A stretch of 64,000 nucleotides of DNA from CAZUGO01 sp964619935 (GTDB lineage Bacteria > Planctomycetota > Phycisphaerae > UBA1845 > CAIVHJ01): assembly GCA_964619935.1 (NCBI GenBank), contig CAZUGO010000030.1:1-64000 (forward strand). Reading direction: 5' to 3'. This document shows, one piece after another, positions 44,839 through 53,428 of the stretch. Below the pieces are notes generated by a model, which saw only the letters and a program-made list of their open reading frames with translations, ran no database searches and was not told where the DNA came from. The stretch's first letter is position 1; the number at the start of each line of letters is the position of its first letter. The position numbers and the translations under genes were made by a program.

Positions 44839-47046
44839 ATGCAATCCGCTCCTCGCAACAAACCGCCTTCCCGATCCCGGCTGCACTGGATCTACCTGGC
44901 GCTGGCCTTGTTCGACCTTCTGACCGTGTCGTTGAGCCTGGTGCTGTTCAACCACATCATCAACCTCTTCGACGATTCGGTGCAGCAGAGCCGGGCTTGG
45001 GCGGATCGCCTGAGCGAGTACTCACTGCTCAGCCGCCTGGCCGCGGAGGTCAACGCCCCCGGCAATGAGGTTTTCGAATCGCATGACCTTCCCAAAGAGC
45101 GCCGCCGACTGGAGCAGGCGCTGAGCACATTTCATCTGCAATTCGAGGGGCTCTGTCGAGCGCTGACCCAGGAGGCCGACGCCATCCGGGCCCGCGAGAT
45201 GACCGAAACCTGCAACGCGATCGGCGAATCCGTCGGCGACATGGTGCAGGAAGCCGAACTTATTTTCGCGAACCTACCTGACGATGTCGATCGAGCCGGA
45301 GCCCACATGGCCCGCATGGATCGCCACTACGCCGCAGCGGCGCTCAAGCTGGCCAGCCTCGGCACACACATCCATGACATTCAGCAGGGCTACTTCGCAC
45401 GCCAAGCCCAGGTTGCCAAATCGCAGCGCCGCTACCAGTTCCTGCTGGCGGGGCTGATCCTGGTGATGGTCTTCGGGGTCACGCTCTACGGACACCAACT
45501 GGCCATGCGCATGCGACAAGCGGATCGCCAGGCCGCCGACCACCTGGCGGCTCTGGCCGAAAGCGAAGCCCGGCTGCAGAGCATTCTGGACAACACGCCG
45601 GCGGTGGTCACCGTCAAGGATGAGCACAGTGCCTACACCTTGGTCAATCGCCGGTTCGAGGAACTGTTCGGCGTGGACCGCAACCAGATCATCGGGCAGT
45701 CGGTTGGCGATCTGTTCCCCCAGGACGTTGCAGACGCATTGACGGCTCACGATCAGGCGGTCCTGAAATCCGGATCCGCCATGGCGTTTGAGGAGCAGGT
45801 GCCACATGATGGCCAGATGCACACGTACCTGTCGGTCAAGTTCCCGCTCGTTGCAGAGCACGGCCGGCCATCGGGGGTCTGTGGCATCTCCACCGACATC
45901 ACCGGGCGCAAGTCGGCGGAACTGGAGTTGGCCCGACACCGCGCCCACCTCGAGGACCTGGTGGCCGAGCGGACCTCCGAGCTTGAGGCCAGCCACGAAC
46001 AACTCCGCCTCAGCGAACGCATGGCCGCCATCGGCACTCTGGCGGCCGGCCTGGGACACGACATGAACAACATCCTGTTTCCGGTGCGCTGCCGGTTGGA
46101 TGCCCTGCAGTCAGAAACCCTGCCGGAAGGCATTCGTCGCGAGCTGATGTCCATGCGACAAGCGCTGGCCTACCTGCAACAACTCAGCGACGGTCTGCGG
46201 CTGCTGGCCCTGGACCCCGACGAACATGATGATGCCGCCGAGCTTACCGACCTGCTCAACTGGTGGGACGAAGTCCGGCCGCTGTTTCGCACCGCCCTGG
46301 GCAAGCAGGTTCAACTGGAACACGAATTCGCCGCCGGAATTCCGCCCATCGCCGTGGCGCCGCACCGCCTGACCCAGGCATTGTTCAACCTGATCATCAA
46401 TGCCGGCGAAGCCATCAATGGCCAGGGGACCGTCCGGGTGCGTGCCGAACTGCTTTCGGATCGGCGGTTCATTCGCCTGAGCGTCACCGACGATGGCCGC
46501 GGCATGCCCGCCGAGGTTCGCCGCCAAGCCCTGGATCCCTTTTTCACCACCAAGAAGCGGGCCCTGTCCACGGGCCTGGGCTTGACCCTGGTCCACGGCG
46601 TCGCCCAATCCACCGGCGGCACCGTCGACATCGATTCGGAGCCCGACCGCGGCTGCACGGTAACCTTGACCCTGCCCACCGCCGAAGATGCCGCGGTTCC
46701 GACGGCCGCTGCAGGCCGCTGCGGGCGGGCCACGGTATCACTGCACGACCGCCGCACCGCGACGTTGGTGCGTGCCCTGCTTGAGGCCGCCGGGTTCGAG
46801 ACCCAGGTCAATCGCCTGGCCGAACCCGGCGATGTCCGGCTGTGGGTCACCGAAGCGATTCCCGCGAACTTGGACTTGGCCGGCCGCTTCCTGCAGGACG
46901 ACATCCACCGCCGGGTCATCGTGTTCGGTGGAGACCCCGGCGGCCCGTGGCAACATCCGGGCTACGCCTGGGTCGACGAGGCCGACGGCTTCGCCGCCAT
47001 ACAGCAGGCCATTGCGACCGTGTTGTCTGAAGGAACTCGATCATGA
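44839..47046 (+). CDS. Membrane-bound PAS sensor histidine kinase
   Basis: About 735 residues. Two TM segments (about 15-40 and 195-220) bracket a helical extracytoplasmic sensor region. A PAS domain (about 240-360, DNTPAVVTVKDEHSAYTLVN) follows, then a coiled coil, an H-box (GLGHDMNNILFPV, phospho-His) and a HATPase domain (NLIINAGEAI, TDDGRGMP, KRALSTGLGLTLVHGV). The last 90 residues look like a degenerate receiver without a clear phospho-acceptor. The stop overlaps the response regulator start (ATGA), so they form a two-component pair. It sits between the two VCBS genes. Confidence 0.9.
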   Translation: MQSAPRNKPPSRSRLHWIYLALALFDLLTVSLSLVLFNHIINLFDDSVQQSRAWADRLSEYSLLSRLAAEVNAPGNEVFESHDLPKERRRLEQALSTFHLQFEGLCRALTQEADAIRAREMTETCNAIGESVGDMVQEAELIFANLPDDVDRAGAHMARMDRHYAAAALKLASLGTHIHDIQQGYFARQAQVAKSQRRYQFLLAGLILVMVFGVTLYGHQLAMRMRQADRQAADHLAALAESEARLQSILDNTPAVVTVKDEHSAYTLVNRRFEELFGVDRNQIIGQSVGDLFPQDVADALTAHDQAVLKSGSAMAFEEQVPHDGQMHTYLSVKFPLVAEHGRPSGVCGISTDITGRKSAELELARHRAHLEDLVAERTSELEASHEQLRLSERMAAIGTLAAGLGHDMNNILFPVRCRLDALQSETLPEGIRRELMSMRQALAYLQQLSDGLRLLALDPDEHDDAAELTDLLNWWDEVRPLFRTALGKQVQLEHEFAAGIPPIAVAPHRLTQALFNLIINAGEAINGQGTVRVRAELLSDRRFIRLSVTDDGRGMPAEVRRQALDPFFTTKKRALSTGLGLTLVHGVAQSTGGTVDIDSEPDRGCTVTLTLPTAEDAAVPTAAAGRCGRATVSLHDRRTATLVRALLEAAGFETQVNRLAEPGDVRLWVTEAIPANLDLAGRFLQDDIHRRVIVFGGDPGGPWQHPGYAWVDEADGFAAIQQAIATVLSEGTRS

Positions 47047-47702
47047 CCTCCCCGACCATTCGCGTGCTCTGCGTCGATGATCACACCTTCCTGGCCGAAG
47101 GTCTGCGCACCCGTCTGGCCATGGAGCGCGACATGACCTTCGTCGGCTGGTTGAAGAGCGCCACCGACCTGGCGGGCCACATCGTCCATAGCCGGGCCCA
47201 CATCGTGCTGCTGGACATCGAAATGCCCGGCCCCGATCCCTTCGAAGTGCTGGCGGACGTTCATCGCCGACATCCGGACGTCCGCACCATCATGTTCAGC
47301 GCGTACGTCCGAGATCACTACATTGATGCCGCCGTCAAGGGCGGAGCCTGGGGCTACGTGTCCAAGAGCGACGAACCCGAGAAGCTCATCGAAGTCATCC
47401 GCAGGGTCGCCGCCGGGGAATTCATGTTCAGCCCCAAGGTACTCCAACGGTGCACGCCGCGGCGGATGGCGGATCGAGCCACGCGCAATCCCGAGTCCAA
47501 GCTCGCGCTGTTGACGCCGCGCGAAATCCAGGTCCTGCGGATGATCGCCAAAGGCATGACCCGCCTGGCCATCGCCCAGGCGATGTGCCGCAGCCCCAAG
47601 ACGGTCGACAACCACCGGGCCTCGATCATGAGCAAACTGGATATTCATGACCGCGTCGAACTGGCCCGCTACGCCATCAGCGAAGGACTGGTCGAGTCCT
47701 GA
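47043..47702 (+). CDS. NarL/LuxR-type response regulator
   Basis: 219 residues. The receiver domain has the acidic pair VDDH, phospho-acceptor Asp in VLLDIEMPG, the FSAYV Ser and the SKSDEPEKL Lys. A LuxR-type HTH (LTPREIQVLRMIAKGMTR, SPKTVDNHRASIMSKL) follows. It is coupled to the upstream kinase by a 4-bp overlap. Targets are unknown; the neighbouring secreted-protein genes are candidates. Confidence 0.93.
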   Translation: MTSPTIRVLCVDDHTFLAEGLRTRLAMERDMTFVGWLKSATDLAGHIVHSRAHIVLLDIEMPGPDPFEVLADVHRRHPDVRTIMFSAYVRDHYIDAAVKGGAWGYVSKSDEPEKLIEVIRRVAAGEFMFSPKVLQRCTPRRMADRATRNPESKLALLTPREIQVLRMIAKGMTRLAIAQAMCRSPKTVDNHRASIMSKLDIHDRVELARYAISEGLVES

Positions 47703-47812
47703 TCCCACCGGCCCCTGGACCCGCAGAGGCGGTCCGCCGGCGGCGGCCCCGTGCGGATCGACTTGCAGCCGATCCGGCCCGGATGATTCACGGCACAAGC
47801 GGCGCCGGCCGA

Positions 47813-48457
47813 TCAGCCCGAATGCCCCTGCGGCGGCGCTGCAACCCCGTTGCCCGACTGCGGCGACTCCGCCAACTTCTTGACGTTGGCCAGCTGTTGC
47901 CCCGGCAGGATGAAGTCGACCACCTGAAAGGCATGGACTCGCAACGGAACGGTGGCATCGTGAGACACGCAGCGGTGCCGGCCAATCACTCGCGAACCGC
48001 CAGCGTTCGGCAGCACCTGGTAGTCGAACGTGATCCGGTCCAGCCGCACGCCCAACACGCCGACAGCGCCCCGCGAGCACCACACCAGTTCTGTTCCGGG
48101 GTCCACGGCCACGAGCACGAATACCCCGCCCGCCCGCTCTCCGACGCAGGGTGCCGGCAGATCAGCCAACACCATCCGCCCTGACCTGATCGCCGGGCGC
48201 TCCAACTTGGGCCAGCCATAGGTCCGACCGTTGCGCAGCAGTTGGGCCACCCACCGCCAGACCCCCTCGGGCGGAGCCGCGACGTCGACACCGTGGGTCG
48301 ACTCGAAATCGGGGGACGGCACCCAGCGATCCCCGAGCATGGGGCGCCGACACTCCTCTTCGGTGGCGAGTGGATGGCGCGGCCGCAGCAGCAAGTTGGC
48401 CATCAGCACCCGGAACGTATCCTCCGCAATCGGCCACAGCGTGTGCAGCGAAACCAA
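47813..48457 (-). CDS. SRPBCC-like (START/polyketide-cyclase fold) protein
   Basis: 214 residues from a TTG start at 48457, supported by GGAGGT 8 nt upstream. After a short hydrophobic-basic N-terminus, the segment VDVAAPPEGVWRWVAQL is the hallmark first helix-strand of SRPBCC proteins. A beta-rich middle and the closing VVDFILPGQQLANVKKLAES helix follow. The family binds hydrophobic ligands; no ligand can be proposed. It is convergent with the response regulator gene. Confidence 0.65.
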   Translation of the reverse strand: MVSLHTLWPIAEDTFRVLMANLLLRPRHPLATEEECRRPMLGDRWVPSPDFESTHGVDVAAPPEGVWRWVAQLLRNGRTYGWPKLERPAIRSGRMVLADLPAPCVGERAGGVFVLVAVDPGTELVWCSRGAVGVLGVRLDRITFDYQVLPNAGGSRVIGRHRCVSHDATVPLRVHAFQVVDFILPGQQLANVKKLAESPQSGNGVAAPPQGHSG

Positions 48458-48889
48458 GACCCGCTACCTCCCAGATGAACAACAGCAGATGAGCCGGCAA
48501 TCCGATCATCATCTTCGGAAGATGCCGCAACCCCGGCCATGGGGAAGCCGCCCCAACTTCGCGTCCGCCCATGCAGCACCGCACCAGGACCGCCTGCCAA
48601 CCGGCGCGCGGCGCAAATAGGGCCGATTCCCCATGGCGGCAAGACGACGGAGGTGATCAAATGGACCAGATCTTCAAACGCCGGCGAACGCTGTCGAGTC
48701 CTCCAGTTCACCGGCACGCAACGTGCTCGGAGGCGATCGAGCGCAGCACCATCGGACGGTCTTGGGACCGGGCCTGACCGGGGGGTTCGCGTTGTCGAGC
48801 AGACAACATCCCTCCGCCGGCCCACCTCCCTGGCAGGCTCGGTCCTTGGTTCGTCCTGCGGATCCGCGACATGACGCGGATTCCGCGAT

Positions 48890-48904
48890 ATGGCGCTGCG
48901 CCAT
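48890..48904. repeat. 15-bp palindrome, candidate enhancer site
   Basis: Seven-base arms ATGGCGC and GCGCCAT around a central T, about 65 bp upstream of the -24 element at 48969. An ATATCACG word at 48909-48916 resembles the ATCTCACG arm of the inverted repeat near the first VCBS gene. Confidence 0.4.
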
Positions 48905-48967
48905 CGAAATATCACGTGTCTGCCGCCCGACGGCACGCAACTCTCACCGAGAACCGGACCGTGGCTT

Positions 48968-48982
48968 TGGCACGGTATCTGC
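48968..48982 (+). promoter_or_regulatory. Sigma-54 (-24/-12) promoter of the second VCBS gene
   Basis: TGGCACG, four bases, then CTGC, with the invariant GG and GC ten bases apart. It differs from consensus only at the first base of TTGC. Start of transcription would be near 48994 and the leader about 78 nt. Layout and spacing mirror the promoter at 43227. Confidence 0.78.
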
Positions 48983-49071
48983 TGGTAACGCTGTCTGAAA
49001 GCCGGCGGTTGACCGCATCGGTGGCGACCGTCGGGAATCCGAATTGAGCATCCGCACCAGGAGGGACACCC

Positions 49072-50391
49072 ATGCCGACCCCGAGACGATCCGTGCGAAC
49101 CGCCCTTGCAATCGCGTTGCTGATGGCAACCACGGGGGTCAGTTGGAAACCTGTTCGAGCCGCCGCTCCCGTGGCATTTGGTTCGGCCGTGTCGTACGAC
49201 GTTCAAGGCTCCCCGACGTCGGTCACCGCGGCGCGCATCAACGACGATCCGCACCTTGATCTGGTGGTCACCAATGCCGATTCCGACAGTGTCTCGGTTC
49301 TGCTGAACACCGGCGGCGGGGGCTTTGCGAGTGCCGTGCACTATCCCACCGGCGCCAACCCCTTTGCCATTGCGTCGGGTGACCTCGATCAGGACGGCGA
49401 CAGCGACATCGTGGTGGCCAATAAAGCCGGCGACACCCTGTCGATCCTGTGGAACGACGCCGGCATCCTGCTGAGCGGCCCGGTGCTGGTCACCGGTGAG
49501 GAGCCGAGATCCGTCGCGGTGGCCGACCTCAACCACGATCAGACACTCGACATCGTGGCCGCCAATCGCAGCAGCAACACGGTCTCGGTGTTTTTGAGCG
49601 CCGGTAAGGGGTGGTATGCGGCCGGCGTCGAGTACCCAACGGGCTCAGATCTGCGGCAGATGGTCGTCGGACCGTTCAACGGCGACAGCCATCCGGACTT
49701 GGCGATCAGCAGTCACGACACCCACTCGATCAGCATCCTGCACGGCGTGGGCGATGGCACGTTCTTGGCGGCCGCGGACGTCATGCTTGCCGCAACCGAC
49801 AGTCCCGACGCCCTGGCAGCCGGCGATGTCGATGGTGACGGCACCACCGATCTGGTCGTGGCGCTGCCTTCGAAGATTGCCGGCTCGGTGGTCGTCCTGA
49901 TCAACGACGGCGCGGGCTCGTTCCACGCCATGCCGGCGTTGGCCACCAGTGCCGACCCGGCGGCCGTGCAGGTGGGTGATCTGAATGGCGACTGCCGGCT
50001 GGACGTGGCCGTGGCCAACCGCGACCTCAATCAAGTGGCGGTGTTCCAGAACAGCGGTGGAGCGCTCTTTGCTCCGCCAAGCCACTTCGACATCGGCCCC
50101 GATCCGTATTACATCACCTTGGGCACGTTCTCCGGAACCGACCAGTTGGACATCGCCGCGCCCAACTCGATCGCCAACGAATTGTCGGTGCTGTTGAACC
50201 AAGGAACCACTGGGCCCTGCGGCTGCTTCGCCGACGTCAACGGTGACGGCGCCACCACTGCCATCGACCTCGCGGTCCTGCTGGGAGCCTGGGGACCCGC
50301 GGTCGACCAGCCGGCGGACTTCAACAACGATCAAGCCGTTGATGCAGCCGACCTGGCCCTGCTCCTGGCCAACTGGGGACCGTGCACCTGA
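49072..50391 (+). CDS. Secreted FG-GAP/VCBS repeat protein with dockerin-like tail (second copy)
   Basis: 439 residues with AGGAGG upstream of the ATG. A signal peptide ends near RAA. Seven or so FG-GAP/VCBS units with calcium-type loops (DLDQDGDSDIVVA, DVDGDGTTDLVVA, DLNGDCRLDVAVA) probably form a propeller. A two-loop dockerin-like segment (DVNGDGATTAIDLAVLLGAW, DFNNDQAVDAADLALLLANW) ends in GPCT. It is paralogous to 43338-44726 but lacks the Cys-rich insert. Its stop lies 5 bp from the stop of the convergent gene at 50397. Confidence 0.88.
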   Translation: MPTPRRSVRTALAIALLMATTGVSWKPVRAAAPVAFGSAVSYDVQGSPTSVTAARINDDPHLDLVVTNADSDSVSVLLNTGGGGFASAVHYPTGANPFAIASGDLDQDGDSDIVVANKAGDTLSILWNDAGILLSGPVLVTGEEPRSVAVADLNHDQTLDIVAANRSSNTVSVFLSAGKGWYAAGVEYPTGSDLRQMVVGPFNGDSHPDLAISSHDTHSISILHGVGDGTFLAAADVMLAATDSPDALAAGDVDGDGTTDLVVALPSKIAGSVVVLINDGAGSFHAMPALATSADPAAVQVGDLNGDCRLDVAVANRDLNQVAVFQNSGGALFAPPSHFDIGPDPYYITLGTFSGTDQLDIAAPNSIANELSVLLNQGTTGPCGCFADVNGDGATTAIDLAVLLGAWGPAVDQPADFNNDQAVDAADLALLLANWGPCT

Positions 50392-50396
50392 GCAGG

Positions 50397-50852
50397 TTAC
50401 GCCGCTGGTGTTGAAGCACGCAGCCAGGTGACCATGCGATGCTGCTGGTCGAGATTCAATGACAGGAAGTACTCGAGTGGCGTCGCACAGAAGCGCTGGA
50501 ACTGTTGGGCGCGCTCGGCAGACCGGATTTCGGGCAGGAGGGCGGCGAACTGCTCAGCCGTACATTCATTCCATTTATGGAGCATCGCGGCGAATTCTGA
50601 AACCGTCATCTGCTTGTCCTCGGCGACGGCAGCCGCAATCAGGCTGCCCAGTGGGGTCCCGAATCCAGGGTCCCCGCCGTAGACCAGCGGGCCCCGTTTG
50701 AGCGCTTCGACGTCCACCGGACCGCTGAGCACCGCGGGCTCCGCCCGCAGCGCCGCTGCCTGCAGCCGCAACTTGTTTTGCCGCCGCCAGCAGCGATTGG
50801 CCTTCCGGCGGGTGGCCTTGCTCGACGACCAGATCTGGTGCTTCCCCGCCAT
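50397..50852 (-). CDS. Small hypothetical protein with basic N-terminus
   Basis: 151 residues. A Lys/Arg-rich first 30 residues (SSSKATRRKANRCWRRQNK) precede a helical Ala/Glu-rich remainder with LNLDQQHRMVTWLRAS at the end. TGAGG lies upstream of the ATG. No family is recognised; the basic start may bind nucleic acid or act as a poor export signal. Confidence 0.6.
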   Translation of the reverse strand: MAGKHQIWSSSKATRRKANRCWRRQNKLRLQAAALRAEPAVLSGPVDVEALKRGPLVYGGDPGFGTPLGSLIAAAVAEDKQMTVSEFAAMLHKWNECTAEQFAALLPEIRSAERAQQFQRFCATPLEYFLSLNLDQQHRMVTWLRASTPAA

Positions 50853-50982
50853 GGTCGCGCCTCATATCCGGGCTCAAGAGACAGACGGTCCGATCGCGGC
50901 CCGCACTGGGATGATAGCCGCCCGGCCCCCGCGAAGTCCACTGTTTGGGAACACCGGCCCGCGGGATCCGCGAACCCGCAGG

Positions 50983-52326
50983 TCAGTCTCGAAGCAGGTG
51001 CAGCGCCTTGGCCAGCACCGGGTCGCCGCGATCGGACGAACTCCAGGGCACGGTCACCGCCGGCGCAATCCCGACCCCCTCACGCGGTTTGCCGTCGGGG
51101 TCGAGATCCCGCCATGACGGTAGGTACACCATCACGCCGTTGGCAAGCGTGACCGGCTGAGGATTGCCCGAGCTGCCATAGGTCGGTTCGCCGAGCGTCC
51201 GGCAGCCGAGGACCGAGCTCATCATCAGCACGAACGATTCAGCAGTGCTCATCACCGCCGGACCGATCAACAACAGCACCTGGCTGCGATAGCGCGGGCG
51301 GCCGGGCGAAGGCGTGACCACCCGCTCCTGCAGGGCCGTAAATCCGCCGGGCCGCTGCGGATCACAGCTCGCATGACGGGCATAGACCCGCGGTGCGCTG
51401 ATGAAACATCCGGCAAACTCCCGGGCCAGTTGCTCATCGCCGCCGCTGTTGGGTCGCACATCGATGATCAACCCGCGCACTTCGGACGAACCGCGCACCG
51501 TGTCGTACGCAAGCTGCAGCCCGTCGGCGCACTCCGTGGACCAGCTCTTGATCAGCACATAGCCGATCCCGTCCTCGAACCTTCCGGTCGCCACACAGGC
51601 GTTCTCCCGCCAATTCGGAATCTCGGCCGGCAGGCGGCGCAGATCGATATTCGGCTGGACCTCACGACGATGGGTTGCGAACACCGCGTCGCCAACCTGC
51701 AGCCAGATGTGCACATCCCGAGCGGCCGACAGCACCTCGGCGGCCGCCCTGGCGAAGGCCGCCGCGGTCCGGGCCGATTGCAGGCGAGCGCCGCCGGCCG
51801 CGAAGGCCGCGTCCCAATCCACGCCCCGCAGGTCGCGATAGGAATAGCGCTGGGCGACCGCCTGCCGCAATTCCTCGATCGAGCGCACATTCACCTGCGG
51901 CTTGACCACTGACGTCCGCCCGAGCCCGGGCCCAGCTGCGGTTCGAAAGGTTACCGGGTACGGGATCGCTGACTCGCCGCGAAGGTTCCGGCACTTGCCG
52001 GCGCTGGGGCAGTTGACGCTGAACCGATACTCGTGACTCGGCTGCAGCGTGACCGTCAGCACCAAGGTTCGCGGATCTTCCCAGCGCGGCCGACCGCTGA
52101 GTTTTGGAAACGATTCGCCGCCGCCACACACTGAATAGCCGCGCGGGCTCATCTCTTGGTCGAAGGTGATGGTGATCCGGCCCGGGCCGGGCTCGACCTC
52201 GGAATCGCCGTGGTCGGGAACCACCGACAAGACCCGCGGCGGTTCGGCGACCGCGGCGAATGCCGGCAGCAGGCCCCCCACCACGGCAGCACACCAGCGC
52301 ATCCGGCGACTCACAGGCTGAATCAT
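50983..52326 (-). CDS. Secreted S41-family peptidase with Ig-like N-terminal domain
   Basis: 447 residues. A signal peptide (cleavage near AVAEP) is followed by a Big_5-type Ig-like domain (about 30-125: VLSVVPDHGDSEVEPGPG, ITITFDQEMS, SHEYRFSVN). A C-terminal-processing/tricorn-like S41 core comes next with LIIDVRPNSGGDEQLAREF, the catalytic Ser in AVMSTAESFVLMM and GEPTYGSSGNPQPVTLANG. It is likely an extracytoplasmic serine protease; a PDZ domain is not evident. The partner or target is unknown. It is divergent from the BtpA-family gene. Confidence 0.85.
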   Translation of the reverse strand: MIQPVSRRMRWCAAVVGGLLPAFAAVAEPPRVLSVVPDHGDSEVEPGPGRITITFDQEMSPRGYSVCGGGESFPKLSGRPRWEDPRTLVLTVTLQPSHEYRFSVNCPSAGKCRNLRGESAIPYPVTFRTAAGPGLGRTSVVKPQVNVRSIEELRQAVAQRYSYRDLRGVDWDAAFAAGGARLQSARTAAAFARAAAEVLSAARDVHIWLQVGDAVFATHRREVQPNIDLRRLPAEIPNWRENACVATGRFEDGIGYVLIKSWSTECADGLQLAYDTVRGSSEVRGLIIDVRPNSGGDEQLAREFAGCFISAPRVYARHASCDPQRPGGFTALQERVVTPSPGRPRYRSQVLLLIGPAVMSTAESFVLMMSSVLGCRTLGEPTYGSSGNPQPVTLANGVMVYLPSWRDLDPDGKPREGVGIAPAVTVPWSSSDRGDPVLAKALHLLRD

Positions 52327-52431
52327 AGACAGGCCCCCACCAGCGTTTCATTCTAGTCGATGCCGCGAGCAGGTACACCCCAGCGGCGTTCAACGGTGGC
52401 CGGCGCCGGCGAATTGGCCTACACTGTCGCC

Positions 52432-53253
52432 ATGACTTTGATGCCCCGCGCCTTGTTGGATCCCGCCGCCAAACAGGTCATCGGCATGGTCCACGTCGGA
52501 GCCCTGCCCGGCACCCCGCACCAGCGGGCCTGCCTGGCCGAGGTCATTGAGCGCGCCACCGCCGAGGCCCAGATGCTCGCCGGCGCCGGCTGCGACGCCC
52601 TGATCCTGGAGAACATGCACGATCGCCCGTACCTGCGACGGACCGTCGGACCCGAAATCGTGGCGTCGATGACCGCCGCGGTGCTGGCCGTTCGCCAAGC
52701 GGTGCGCCTGCCCATCGGCGTTCAGATTCTGGCGGGCGCCAACCGTCAGGCCCTGGCCGCGGCTCAAGCCGGCGGGGCGTCGTTTGTCCGGGCGGAGGGC
52801 TTCGTGTTCGCCCAGGTCGCTGACGAAGGCTTGATGCCGACGGCCGACGCCGGCCCATTGCTGCGTTATCGGCGGCGGATCGGCGCGTCGGACATTGCCG
52901 TTCTGGCCGACATCAAGAAGAAGCACGCCAGCCACAGCATCACCGCCGACGTCGACCTGGCAGAGACCGCCCGGGCCGCCGAATTCTTCGGTGCCGACGG
53001 GCTGGTGGTCACCGGCGTTGCCACCGGACAGCCGGCTGCAGTCGACGATGTCCGGGCAGTCGCGCGCGCCACCCGGCTGCCCGTGGCCATCGGCAGCGGG
53101 CTGACCGCCGAGAACCTCGCCGACTATTGGCCCTTCGCCCAGGGGTTCATCGTCGGGTCCCATATCAAGGAACACGGGGTGTGGTCCAACCCCATCGATC
53201 CGGGACGATTGAGCCAGTTCCTGGCCGCCGCCCGGCGCCTGGGGCACTCCTGA
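52432..53253 (+). CDS. BtpA/SgcQ-family TIM-barrel protein
   Basis: 273 residues beginning MTLMPRALLD. Family motifs are VIGMVHVGALPGTP, AGCDALILENMHDRP, VRAEGFVFAQVADEGLM, VLADIKKKHA and VIGSGLTAENL/FIVGSHIKEHG. BtpA is needed for photosystem I in cyanobacteria and SgcQ sits in a sugar operon of enterics; the general role is unresolved. A TACACT hexamer lies 6 bp before the ATG with no ribosome-binding site, so the mRNA may be leaderless. The longer open frame upstream is not used. Confidence 0.85.
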   Translation: MTLMPRALLDPAAKQVIGMVHVGALPGTPHQRACLAEVIERATAEAQMLAGAGCDALILENMHDRPYLRRTVGPEIVASMTAAVLAVRQAVRLPIGVQILAGANRQALAAAQAGGASFVRAEGFVFAQVADEGLMPTADAGPLLRYRRRIGASDIAVLADIKKKHASHSITADVDLAETARAAEFFGADGLVVTGVATGQPAAVDDVRAVARATRLPVAIGSGLTAENLADYWPFAQGFIVGSHIKEHGVWSNPIDPGRLSQFLAAARRLGHS

Positions 53254-53428
53254 CCCGCCCGAGCCCCATTGCAATACTTCCTTAACATCTGGCTGCCGCC
53301 GTCCCGTCCGCTAACCCGGGCGGCAAGCTGGAATGATTGAACTTCAATCGTATGTTTCGGGTGTCCACTCGGCACCAAACACGTGATTGGTGTGCGGCAA
53401 CAAGGCTGGCGCCTGAGACGGTCCATTC

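Larger units (their letters stand above)
48458..49071. other. Intergenic region with sigma-54 promoter
   Basis: 614 bp without a supportable gene. It contains a 15-bp palindrome at 48890-48904 and a consensus-like -24/-12 promoter at 48968-48982 for the downstream VCBS gene. The region opposite, toward the SRPBCC-like gene, should hold its promoter, which I could not identify. Confidence 0.6.
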
